64,000 nucleotides of DNA. Source: Stomorhina lunata. Taxonomy: Eukaryota; Arthropoda; Insecta; Diptera; Rhiniidae. The stretch is taken from the NCBI GenBank assembly GCA_933228675.1, contig OW121742.1:112696739-112760738 (forward strand). The letters run 5' to 3'. Position 1 is the stretch's first letter; each line of letters opens with the position of its first letter. The notes beneath the pieces were generated by a model. That model was not told the origin of the DNA, did not search any database, and was given only the letters and a program-made list of their open reading frames with translations. The position numbers and the translations under genes are program-made. Positions 20,750 to 32,515 of this stretch are shown piece by piece.

Positions 20750-23700
20750 TTTGAACAGTCTTCATAAACATTAAACTATAAAATTTTCAAAAAATTTTAA
20801 CTAAAACTTTTTAAAATTTTGAAGATTATAAATGATTAATTTCTTAAAGAAAATTTTCTCAATCTAAAAGCTGCCAAAAACCTTAATTATGAAAAATTTT
20901 TATCAAAATTACAAAATTCTTAGAACATTTTTTTTAGAATAAAACTTGTACAAAAGGAAAGTTTGAAAATATTTAAGGCATATAAATATAACAAATTTTA
21001 GTATTTCAAAAAACAAATAAAAACTCAAATTAACCAAAACTTATGCAAAAAATATAAAATTCTTTGAAAGTTTTTCAAAAAAATAATGGTTTAAAAAAAA
21101 TTATCAAAAATTTACGCCTTTTGTCAGGCAATTGTTTTTAAAACTTTTTTATTTAAAAATAAAATATTATTGAAATTAGCTAAAATTATGGTAAATTCTA
21201 GAAAAATAAGCAAAATTTAAAGATATAAAAATTCTAATTTTAAGAAATTTTTTAATGTGAAATAATAAAAATTTCAAAATCTTTTTAATTGAGTTCTAAT
21301 TCAAAAGAATAATAAAAACTGAAATTCAGAGGCCGAATATTAATACTTTTAAAACAATATTTTCATGTTTTAGTCCATACAAAAACAATCATTGAAGTTT
21401 AAAAAATAATAAAAATCCCTAAAGATTTTTAATTGTTCAAAAAATTTTGTATCGTTTTCAATCCGATGAAAATAAAAAATAAGAAAATCGTTTGGGATAT
21501 TTATCAGTTCAAAACTATTTTCATCTTTTTTCATCCGATGAAAAAAAATTTTGATAGAAAATATTCAAATTTTATTTCTGGTTTGGTTTCATTCATCATA
21601 ATGTTCTTGCATAGATTAGGCAACTCCAAAATCCTTGCGCCAGCTGCCATAATTACCCCTTGGAGTAGTATATTCTGTAATGTTGTTTCTTTCCATGCTT
21701 AAAACATCGTGAGTGAGTCGATGGGTGATGGGTCCAAAGACACAAGACACGTTTATATAGCGAGCCACTCGATCCGAGACTGATGCCCGCTTGCAGCCGC
21801 AACTAACATGTTGAACAGACGCTGCATTTTCGTACTTTACCAAGTATAATTATCTTAGACCCTTAGACCACATACGTTGGAATCGCTCTAAGATAACTTC
21901 CTTTTATATTTGCCCTGACCTAGAATCCCACACGGGTTGCTTACCGCATCTAAAACAAGGTTGCTCAGGTTTACAGGATGTACCACGAGAAGGTTAGAGT
22001 GGGAATTGGATACAGTTCTTACCTGGTAGCAAGAGACGCCAGGCAATTGCTGCGTCCTCCCAGGCCCTATGCTCCACTGGGAATCAAGGATGACAGAAAA
22101 AAAAGATTTGTCCTGGCATAAATAGTCTTTAGGACGTTTAAATAACAATAAATTCAATTATTGTTGCAAATTTTATGTTGAAATTGTTTTGCGAGTCAAA
22201 GAAACCACCAATAGTTCCATTGGGACTATTAGGTTTAACTTCGATGTCCTAAAACATTCCAATTAATTGGAAACATATTCATACATTCATTGTTAAAAAT
22301 TTTACAATTTCAAAAATATTTTATTTTTTCAAAGTCAAAACAGAAGTTCAAAAATAAAACAATCAATAAAATATTTTTCTGTTCGGATATTTATCGTTAA
22401 AGATATTTAAAATTTTCATCATGAGGGATATTTATATTTCAAATATAAATCCTTCATTTTTATTCATCGATCGAAATGAAAATAAATTTTCATCGGCAAT
22501 GATATTTATACTTGATTGATTTAAAAAATAAAACAATATTCGGTCTCTGCTGAAATTATTTAATTTTATTGCCTAAAATACAAAATTAGTTTTTATAAAG
22601 TTTTGTGAAAAAATCATGTCGAAAAAATATTTTAAATCTTTATAGAAATACACAAAAGTAGGCAATACTTTTTTAAAAATTCATTTAAAACCAAAATTTG
22701 ATAAAAACGGTAATGTAAAATAATGCAATCTTAAAAATATATTAAAAATAATAGAGGCATATGAAAAAAAAAAATTTTGTTAAATAAATTTCAATGTTTC
22801 AAAAAACTAATAAAAACTCAAATTATCTAAAATTTAGGTAAAAAATTCCAAAGTCATAGAAACTTTTTAGAAACAAACAATTTTTTTTTAAATTATTAAA
22901 CAATTTACGCCTATTGTCAGGCAATGGTTTTTAAAAACCTTTATATTTTCAAAATAAAATATAACTAAAATTAGCTAAAATTACAGAAAATCGAAGAAAA
23001 ATAATAAAAATTAAAAGGAATAAAATTTCTAATTTTAAGAAATATTTTAGTGTGAGACAATAAAAATTTAAATTTCTTTGCTAATAAGTTCTAATTCAAA
23101 AAAATAATGAAAACTGAAATTACTTTCTTTTATTGCCTATAATACAAAATTAGCTTTTATAATGTTTTATGAAAAAATTACGTCGAAAAAATATTTTCAA
23201 ACACACTAAAGTAGGCAACACTTTTTAAAAATTAAAAATTTTAAAAATTCATTTAAAACCAAAATTAGGGAAACAAATGTTTAATAGTTTCTATGAAGTT
23301 TTGTGAAAAAATCATGTCAAAAAATATTTTAAATGTTTATAGAAACTAACAAAAGTAGCTATACTTTTTGAAAATTAAAAATTTTTAAATTTATTTAAAA
23401 TTAGAGAAAATTAAAGGAAATTTAAAAATATTAAAGATTTTGAAATTAGTATGAGTTTGGGGGACACTGGATGGATGTACTCTCCTTGCTGGATTATCAG
23501 AATGTAATAAATCCATTTTAAATTTCTCTTTTTTCTATTTTTTTACGATTTTTACAATTTCGACACAAAATTAAAAATTTCATCAAAATCCCTTAAATTA
23601 CATTTGACATATCTTTTTTCTGCTGCAAATTCATCACTCATCCCGCCTCATCAAAAGGACTCTTTAAATAGTCAAGCCACATAAAACTAATATAAAATTC

Positions 23701-26000
23701 TATTTGTAGCAAAATTTCACTCATACACACGCATATAAAGCAGCAAACACTCATAATGTTTGTGTAGCATACTTTTTGGTGTTAAACCAATAAATCCACA
23801 AAATATTTGTCATAGCCAGAAAAATTATTCGGTGTAACCCCAAAAAGAAGAGATATTTACTAGTGACATAGATAAAAATTAAATTTATAACATTTTTTTT
23901 TCTGTTAAAGGCAACATTTTCCCTTTAACCTCAATCAATATAACTCTGGGTTTATTCTATGTCTAAATGCTACAAATTTATTTAGTTTAAAAATTTTCTA
24001 TAATTTAACGAAATGTTTACTAACCTCAAAATCCTCATCATTATTATCATCAACATCATCATCATTTGCAACATTATGATGATCATTTAGTATATAAAAG
24101 CAAAAAACCACACTATAATCATTTACATTATTACTAATCATTATCATTATGTGAATGAAAAAAAAAAACTAACAAAAATTTATTTCATTTGATGGAGTTT
24201 TTTTTCGGTGGTTTAAAGATATAGAGATATTCAGGCACTGAAAGAAATTAACCGTCCAAAAACATTTTAACTCAGATCTTATTAATCTTTCTTTGCAAAC
24301 AAATGAAGATTTTTTAAAGAAAAAATCATTTTAAAATATTTTTTTTTAGTTTTGAAATATAACTTTCATGATTATTCTGTTTTAATCTTACTTAGTTTTT
24401 CTCCCAGTATATTCTATTATTTTATAACAAAAAGCATCTTTAGTATATAACATCAAGCATTTAATCATTGTCACAGAACTCTTCTATAGAAATACACTGA
24501 TACAGTGTAATATACGACTCACTCATACAGAGACAATTCCAAAGGATTACCCAATAAGCCCAAAAGTTTGAATTCAAAAAAAATCTTTAATAAAGTTTTA
24601 AATTGATTCCACACAGTTTTCTATTTCTGGGGCCCAACATTCGATATCGAATGAAAGCTCAGAATTTTAAGCAAATATTGTGTAACATACCTTAGGGATT
24701 TTCTTGGTTCGGATCATGATTCTGTCTCGATTCTTTCCCTGAAATTGTTCTTGATTAAGTTCTTGATTCTTTTCCCATATCTGATCTCGATTCTGTTCGC
24801 GATAATGTCTTTATTTAAGTACGATTCCGTTTTGATTCTGTTTTGGTTTTGTTCTATTAATTTTTTTAAAAAAATTAATTGTTTTAAAAAAAAGTATTTA
24901 AAAAAAATACGCCTAATGTCAGGCAATGGCTTTAAAAACTTTTTTATTTTAAAAATAAAATAAAATTGAAATTAGCTAAAATTATGGGAAACGAAAGAAA
25001 AATAAGAAAAAAATTAAGGCATAAAAGTTCTAATTTTGAGAAATATTTTAGTATTAAACAGCAAAAATTTAAATTCATTTGTAATTGAATTATAATTCAA
25101 AAAAATAACTAAAATTGAAATTATCTAATTTTGTTTCCTAAAATACAAAATTATTTTATATAAAGTTTTGTGAAAAAATCAGGTCAAAAAATATTTTATA
25201 TGGTTGTAGAAACACACAAAAGTAGGCAATACTTTTTGAAAATTAAAAATTTTAAAAATTCAATTAAAACTAAAATTAGAGAAAATTAAGGAAAATTTAA
25301 CGAAATTAAAGATTTTCATATTAAGTATTAGTTCAAAAATTTTCTCAAGACTTTAGAGAAATTGTTAAACATTTAAATAAGATCTGCATTGTAGGTCCGT
25401 ATTTGCTTACACTTCTGGCAAGCGGGTTCAATTGTAGGTTGTTTTGATTCTGTTCTAGTTCTGTTCTAGAAATTTTTTTCAAAAAATTAATTGTTTTGAA
25501 AAAAAAAAAAAAATAAATATTTTCGTCTATTGTCAGGCAATGTTTTTAAAACCTTTATATTTAAAAAATGTAATGTAACTGAAATTAGCCAAAATTATGG
25601 TAATTTAAAGAAAAACAAGAAAAATTTGAAGGCATAAAAGTTCCAATTTTAAAAAATATTTTAGTGTTAGACAATAAACATATAAATTTCTTTGTAATTA
25701 AGTCATAATTCAAAAAAATTATGAAAACTGAAATTATTTAGTTTTATGGCCTAAAATACAAAAATAGTTTATATAAAGTTTTGTGAAAAAATCTTGTTGA
25801 AAACATATTTTAAATGGTTGTAGATACACACAAAAGTAGGCAATACTTTTTAAAAATTAAAAATTTTAAAAATTAATTTAAAACCAAAATTAGAGAAAAT
25901 TGAAGGAAATTTAGGGAAATCAAAGATTTTCACATTAAGTGTTAGTTAAAGTTTTGAGTTATTTTGAAACTTTTTATATTCTAGTTTTGTTCCAGTTCTG
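20750..26000 (+). repeat. Decayed long-period repeat (about 0.6 kb units) with GCCT...AGGC motif
   Basis: Phrases recur in order: ACGCCT.TTGTCAGGCAAT then TTTTTAAAAC (near 21115, 22910, 24910, 25530), TTGCCTAAAATACAAAATTA (near 22571, 23133, 25134, 25750), GTTTTGTGAAAAAATCATGTC, then CACAAAAGTAGGCAATACTTT and ATTTAAAACCAAAATTAG. Adjacent copies are about 560-620 bp apart. The paired GCCT/AGGC bases could form short hairpins. It is an old satellite or element cluster with strong divergence. An island of different composition interrupts it (21600-22150). Confidence 0.65.
21600..22150. mobile_element. GC-richer island, probable decayed mobile-element fragment
   Basis: Composition differs sharply from the surrounding repeat (for example CACTCGATCCGAGACTGATG, CCTGACCTAGAATCCCACAC). 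The phrase AGGCCCTATGCTCCACTGGG at 22062, with AATCAAGGATGACAG after it, reappears inverted at 34368-34403, so the sequence is dispersed. No intact frame or catalytic motif is visible; class unknown. Confidence 0.5.
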
Positions 26001-27049
26001 TTCTAGTTCTGTTTGCTTGGCTTAAAAATATAGATAGTCAGTCATAGGTTTCTATATCTAACATTTATAGTCAACATTTGTATGTGCTTTGTGTAACATT
26101 GGTAAATATTAGCAAAACTCTTCAACGGGTTACAGTTCTTATTGTATTTAACAAACTACAGTAACAATTCAGCAAAACACAACAAAATACACACATATAA
26201 TTTTACAGTAAATAGCAAAAAGGATACCAACTATGTTATATAAATTGCCGGCATTGAAGTAAAGTGCTGGAAAAAAGTTTAAGGCCATGCGATAAGAGTT
26301 TATATTTACACTGTTACTACAAATCTATAAAAGCGTGATAATATAGAAAAATATGCTGCATACTTTTAGGAGATTGCAGTACATCAAACTGTCCATTTTC
26401 CTGCCCATAATCATATTTCCTCGCATGTATGATAATAGTATCCATTAATCTGACTATATATCTTTATATCTGTAAGATTCTGTGTAATTCGATGTAATAT
26501 ATTTTAACATCAAAATTCTACCATAAACAATTAGTGACTATATACCAAAATGGATGTGAAATAAAACACTCGGAGACAGATAGTTGTCATGCAAAATATT
26601 CATTTATAAACTAAAGTATAACTTTTTCTTTCAATTTTTTCATGTTTTTGTTACTTACAAGAGCTTAATGCTCATTTGTTGTTTTTCCTATACTTCCGGT
26701 TTCCGGCTTGGGGTAGATGAAGAGGGTGGGTAATGGGAAGTTAGTATAACTAATGCTCATTTGTTGGTGGCTTATAACATATTTTTATAAATAAAAGATA
26801 AATATTAAAGAAAGAAACACATTTTGTGGTATTTTCTTTTTATTTTATATTTTCAATGTTTGCATTTCATTTATTAATGAAATGATGTGTTTTCCAAAAA
26901 CTTGTGGTTTATTATTTAAAGATTGGATTTTTGATAAAACATAGAATATTAAATGGAGTTTGGAATTTGTTAAGAAGCAATAAATTCAAGCATAGCTATA
27001 TTACAAAAAGTTTAAAAATTATTACATATTTCTGGGGGAAAGACATTTA
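26001..27049. other. AT-rich sequence, nothing assigned
   Basis: A short duplication (TAATGCTCATTTGTTG near 26667 and 26750) flanks TATACTTCCGGTTTCCGGC. No gene or RNA recognised. Confidence 0.4.
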
Positions 27050-27862
27050 TATCAAAAAGTTGACGATAGGAAGACATTTCTATAGAAAGGTTGAAGATAG
27101 GAAGACATTTCTATAGAAAAGTTGAAGATAGGAAGACATTTCTATAGAAAAGTTGACAATAGGACATTTCTATAGAAGAGTTGACGATAGGAAGACAATT
27201 CTATAGAAAAGTTGACGATAGGAAGACTTTTCTAGAGAAAAGTTGACGATAGGAAGACTATTATAGAGAAAAGTTGACGATAGGAAGACTTTTCTAGAGA
27301 AAAGTTGATAGGAAGACTTTTCTAGAGAAAAGTTGACGATAGGAAGACTTTTCTAGAGAAAAGTTGACGATAGGAAGACTTTTCTAGAGAAAAGTTGACG
27401 ATAGGAAGACTTTTCTAGAGAAAAGTTGACGATAGGAAGACTTTTCTAGAGAAAAGTTGACGATAGGAAGACTTTTATAGAGAAAAGTTGACGATAGGAA
27501 GACTTTTGTAGAGAAAAGTTGACGATAGGAAGACTTTTCTAGAGAAAAGTTGACGATAGGAAGTCTTTTCTAGAGAAAAGTTGACGATAGGAAGACTTTT
27601 CTAGAGAAAAGTTGACGATAGGAAGACTTTTCTAGAGAAAAGTTAACGATAGGAAGACTTTTTTAGAGAAAAGTTGACGATAGGAAGACTTTTCTAGAGA
27701 AAAGTTGACGATAGGAAGACTTTTCTAGAGAAAAGTTGACCCATAGGAAGATTTTTCTAGAGAGAAGTTGACGATAGGAAGACTTTTCTAAAGAAAAGTT
27801 GACAATAGGAGTACTTTTCTAAAGAAAAGTTGACGATAGGAAGACTTTTCTAAAGAAAATGT
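27050..27862 (-). repeat. Family T, CTAGAG subfamily array
   Basis: About 26 units of 31 bp: GTTGACGATAGGAAGAC then TTTTCTAGAGAAAA. The spacer is the reverse complement of the GTCTTCCTATCGTCAAC type, so orientation is opposite to the array at 1254. Most units carry CTAGAG, breaking the perfect palindrome; only the first few units keep CTATAG. Confidence 0.95.
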
Positions 27863-29193
27863 TTATATCAGAGATTAATAAAAGTGTTATAAAACGATTT
27901 GTTTTTGGTCTAAATGGTATAGGGGATTAGAAAGTCAAACTTGACCAAAGTATTTTTTAAGTTATTTGTATTTAGGCTTTCTTATTAAACCCCTCAAAGA
28001 TACACCTTCAATGTTTTATAACCCTTAAAGATATGCTTTAGATTTTGTTTTCAAACAATCTCGTAAGGTATGCAATATTTTTCGTTTTTCCTAAAAATTG
28101 TCTAAAATCAATTTCGACCTTAAAAACTCTAGGATTTTTTTTTGCCAAAATAAAGAAGTTCTAAAGCAAATATTTAAACAAATTGAAATATCAAAATATT
28201 TGTTTTTCTTTTAACAATTTTTCTTTAGAGAAATACCCTTTTACATAACTTCTGATATAGACTAACTCTTTTTAATACAATTTTATTGGATTTTTCCACT
28301 CAAAAAAAAAAGGAATTTAAAGAAGCCGAACTCGTTTTCCTCTCTCTTCTAAAAATAAACTTTTTATATCGAGGAAAGTATTTCTGTTAAATGCAGGAGA
28401 AATAAAGTACAAAAATAATAACTTTTGCGGATATGTTAAGTTTATAATAATAATAACAAAACTGACATGGGAACTGCTTTCATGGAATGTTACATAGAAA
28501 AAGATATTACAAAGTTTTTACTTTTTTATATTCTTCCCTCTACAAGTTTAACTAAATTTAACAAACACGGTCCCACACTCTTATAAGAAGAGTCTTTTTC
28601 TTCAGCAACAAAAAAACTAAAGCTTCAAAGCCATGAAGAAAAAATCAGCTTAGGAAAAAAATTCTTAACAAAAGCTATAGAAAAATACTTGAAAAAGCAC
28701 AAACAAACTCCAAATATTTATTCCCACAACATGATTTTTGCAATGAGCAAAAAAAAACTTGAACACAACAAAAAGACTCCCAAGTCTTTTTTTTCTGCTT
28801 CAAAATAAAAATCAAATTCTTACGGTTGGTTGCATGTGAATATTAACTAAAAAAAAAAACTGAAAAAAAAAATATTATGATATACAAATATTTCACAAAA
28901 AAATTTAAAAAAAGTGGAAGAAGTATCTAAAATATAAATGTATGATAAAAACCATATGTTATTGTTAGTTTATGAAAATCAGATTATGAACCAAAGAAAT
29001 GCCAAATATCAGGACCAAAAAAAAGTTTCTCAAAAGTTTTTCTTTTAGTGAAGCAAAAAATATTGTAAGTATATAAGTATATTATAAATACTATAAGGAA
29101 ATGGATAAATAATGTCTTTAAAGTTTGTAAATTATAAAGAAATGTTAGGAATTTTTTTTTCAAAATACTAAATATTTTTTCAGGAAAAGAATA
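27863..29193. other. AT-rich sequence between T arrays, nothing assigned
   Basis: No long frame, RNA gene or clear repeat seen. It is very rich in poly-A and poly-T runs. Confidence 0.4.
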
Positions 29194-29276
29194 GACAGAC
29201 AGATAAACGGATGGACAGACAGAAAGAGAGACAGACAGACACACAGACAGATAGAAAGAAAGAAAGACAGGCAGGC
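29194..29276 (+). repeat. GACA/GATA/GAAA tetranucleotide microsatellite
   Basis: Runs of ACAGACAGA, GACAGACAGACAC and GAAAGAAAGAAAGACAGG lie immediately before the T array. A matching GACAGACAGACAG lies at the array's other end (about 31645-31657). Confidence 0.8.
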
Positions 29277-29278
29277 GT

Positions 29279-31640
29279 TCATAAAAGTTGACGAAAGGAT
29301 GACTTTTCTATAGAAAAGTTGTCAATAGGAAGAAATTTCTATAGAAAAGTTGATGATAGGAAGGCATTTCTATAAAAAAGTTGACGATAGGAAGACATTT
29401 CTATATAAAAGTTGACGATAGGAAGACATTTCTATAGAAAAGTTGACGATAGGAAGACATTTCTATAGAAAAGTTGACGATAGGAAGATATTTCTACAAA
29501 AAAATTGACGATAGGAAGACATTTCTATAGAAAAGTTGACGATAGGAAGACTTTTCTTTAGAAAAGTTGAAGATAGGAAGATATTTGTACAAAAAAATTG
29601 ACAATAGGAAGACATTTCTATAGAAAAGTTGACGATAGGAAGACATTTCTATAGAAAAGTTGACGATAGGAAGACATTTCAATAGAAATAGAAAAGTTGA
29701 CGATAGGAAGACATTTCTATAGAAAAGTTGACGATAAGAAGACATTTCTATAAAAAAGTTGACGATAGGAAGACATTTCTTTTAAAAAGTTGACGATAGA
29801 AAGACATTTCTATAGAAAAGTTGACGATAGGAAGACATTTCTATAGAAAAGTTGACGATAGGAAGACTTTTCTTTAGAAAAGTTGACGATAGGAAGATAT
29901 TTCTACAAAAAAATTGACGATAGGAAGACATTTCTATAGAAAAGTTGACGATAGAAAGACATTTCTATAGAAAGGTTGACGATAGGAAGACATTTCAATA
30001 GAAAAGTTGACGATAGGAAGACATTTCTATAGAAAAGTTGACGATGGGAAGACTTTTCTTTAGAAAATTGACGATAGGAAGATATTTCTACAAAAAAATT
30101 GACGATAGAAAGACATTTCTATAGAAAATTTGACGAAAGGAAGACTTTTCTATAGAAAAGTTGACGATAGGAAGACTTTTCTATAGAAAAGTTGACGATA
30201 GGAAGACTTTTCTATAGAAAAGTTGACGATAGGAAGACTTTTCTATAGAAAAGTTGACGATAGGAAGACTTTTCTATAGAAAAGTTGACGATAGGAAGAC
30301 TTTTCTATAGAAAAGTTGACGATGGGAAGACTTTTCTATAGAAAAGTTGACGACAGGAAGACTTTTCTATAGAAAAGTTGACGATAGGAAGACTTTTCTA
30401 TAGAAAAGTTGACGATAGGAAGACTTTTCTATAGAAAAGTTGACGATAGGAAGACTTTTCTATAGAAAAGTTGACGATAGGAAGACTTTTCTATAGAAAA
30501 GTTGACGATAGGAAGACTTTTCTATAGAAAAGTTGACGATAGGAAGACTTTTCTATAGAAAAGTTGACGATAGGAAGACTTTTCTATAGAAAAGTTGACG
30601 ATAGGAAGACTTTTCTATAGAAAAGTTGACGATAGGAAAACTTTTCTATAGAAAAGTTGACGATAGGAAGACTTTTCTATAGAAAAGTTGACGATAGGAA
30701 GACTTTTCTATAGAAAAGTTGACGATAGGAAGACTTTTCTATAGAAAAGTTGACGATAGGAAGACTTTTCTATAGAAAAGTTGACGATAGGAAGACTTTT
30801 CTATAGAAAAGTTGACGATAGGAAGACTTTTCTATAGAAAAGTTGACGATAGGAAGACTTTTCTATAGAAAAGTTGACGATAGGAAGACTTTTCTATAGA
30901 AAAGTTGACGATAGGAAGACTTTTCTATAGAAAAGTTGACGATAGGAAGACTTTTCTATAGAAAAGTTGACGATAGGAAGACTTTTCTATAGAAAAGTTG
31001 ACGATAGGAAGACTTTTCTATAGAAAAGTTGACGATAGGAAGACTTTTCTATAGAAAAGTTGACGATAGGAAGACTTTTCTATAGAAAAGTTGACGATAG
31101 GAAGACTTTTCTATAGAAAAGTTGACGATAGGAAGACTTTTCTATAGAAAAGTTGACGATAGGAAGACTTTTCTATAGAAAAGTTGACGATAGGAAGACT
31201 TTTCTATAGAAAAGTTGACGATAGGAAGACTTTTCTATAGAAAAGTTGACGATAGGAAGACTTTTCTATAGAAAAGTTGACGATAGGAAGACTTTTCTAT
31301 AGAAAAGTTGACGATAGGAAGACTTTTCTATAGAAAAGTTGACGATAGGAAGACTTTTCTATAGAAAAGTTGACGATAGGAAGACTTTTCTATAGAAAAG
31401 TTGACGATAGGAAGACTTTTCTATAGAAAAGTTGACGATAGGAAGACTTTTCTATAGAAAAGTTGACGATAGGAAGACTTTTCTATAGAAAAGTTGACGA
31501 TAGGAAGACTTTTCTATAGAAGACTTTTCTATAGAAAAGTTGACGAAAGGAAGACTTTTCTATAGAAAAGTTGACGAAAGGAAGACTTTTCTATAGAAAA
31601 GTTGACGAAAGGAAGACTTTTCTATAGAAAAGTTGACGAA
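29279..31640 (-). repeat. Family T, long homogeneous array (GTTGACGATAGGAAGAC spacer)
   Basis: About 76 units of 31 bp: GTTGACGATAGGAAGAC then TTTTCTATAGAAAA. The left third (29280-30130) is mixed, with an inner multi-unit pattern in which units with ATTTCTACAAAAAAATTGACG recur near 29488, 29580, 29897 and 30080. From about 30130 to 31500 roughly 45 units are almost identical. The last few share GACGAAAGG, a local subfamily. Translated frames are repeat artefacts. Confidence 0.97.
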
Positions 31641-31659
31641 TTGAAGACAGACAGACAGG

Positions 31660-32515
31660 GAAATAGAAAAATGTTCGTATGATGGGTTTATAGCTCTTAA
31701 AACCTACTTTCCCCGAAAAGCTTGTTTTCATTTTAAAAACAACTTATTTTTCCCCAAAAAATTTATATTATTTTTCGATTAAAATTTTTTAATTTTTGTC
31801 TTCTTGCTAAAAAATTTCCATGCATTTCATGTTTTCGCAAACTAATAAAGTGTCGAATATCTTTCATATTCAAGCTATTTTTAAACAATTTGCAACTATA
31901 TCCATTTCCCCTTCAATTCCCCTGGTCATCAACAAAAAAGTTCTTATTTTTTCTCAATCTTCTACATGATGACATGTATTACGGACAATAACGAGTGCAA
32001 GTTCTTGAATAATGTTGAACATTTTGGAACCATTCTAGTCTATTTTATTTTTTCTTTTTTGCAATTTTCTATAAAAATTTATACTCTTCATTTAACAAAT
32101 TTGCATATTCAATTGATGACCGAAAGACAGACAGAAAAAGTGAGAAATGAAAAAAAAATAAAAAGGAAAATAAAATTGCTGGAAAATCTTTTATAGCAAC
32201 AAAAATTTGCTATAGCAACAAGTCAATATATATATGTATGTATATCTCTTCAAGTCTGTCTCGAGCAAAGGAAAATATCTATAAAAATTATATGCATGAG
32301 AAAATCAAAAAAAAAGGGAAAGAATATATTGATGAGTTTGAAGCATTGAAAATATTTTAGTTAATTAAAAATCTTTCATACTAAATAAATATTTGGACAG
32401 ATGTTAACAAGCTCAAAGAAAATATTGAAGAAAATTTTGGGGAAAATATATATAAAATTATTTTACAATTACAATAAAAAAAATAGGAAAACAAAATAAG
32501 AATTTTTAAGGAAAA
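31660..32515. other. AT-rich sequence, nothing assigned
   Basis: A 76-codon frame at 31966-32196 ends in Lys/Glu-rich low complexity and has no recognisable domain or good start context. I do not call it. Confidence 0.4.

Noticed and set aside
25380..25440. tRNA-like phrase GGCAAGCGGGTTCAATTG
   Set aside because: No acceptor stem, D-arm or anticodon arm can be drawn around it. No tRNA, rRNA or other structured RNA gene was found in the window.
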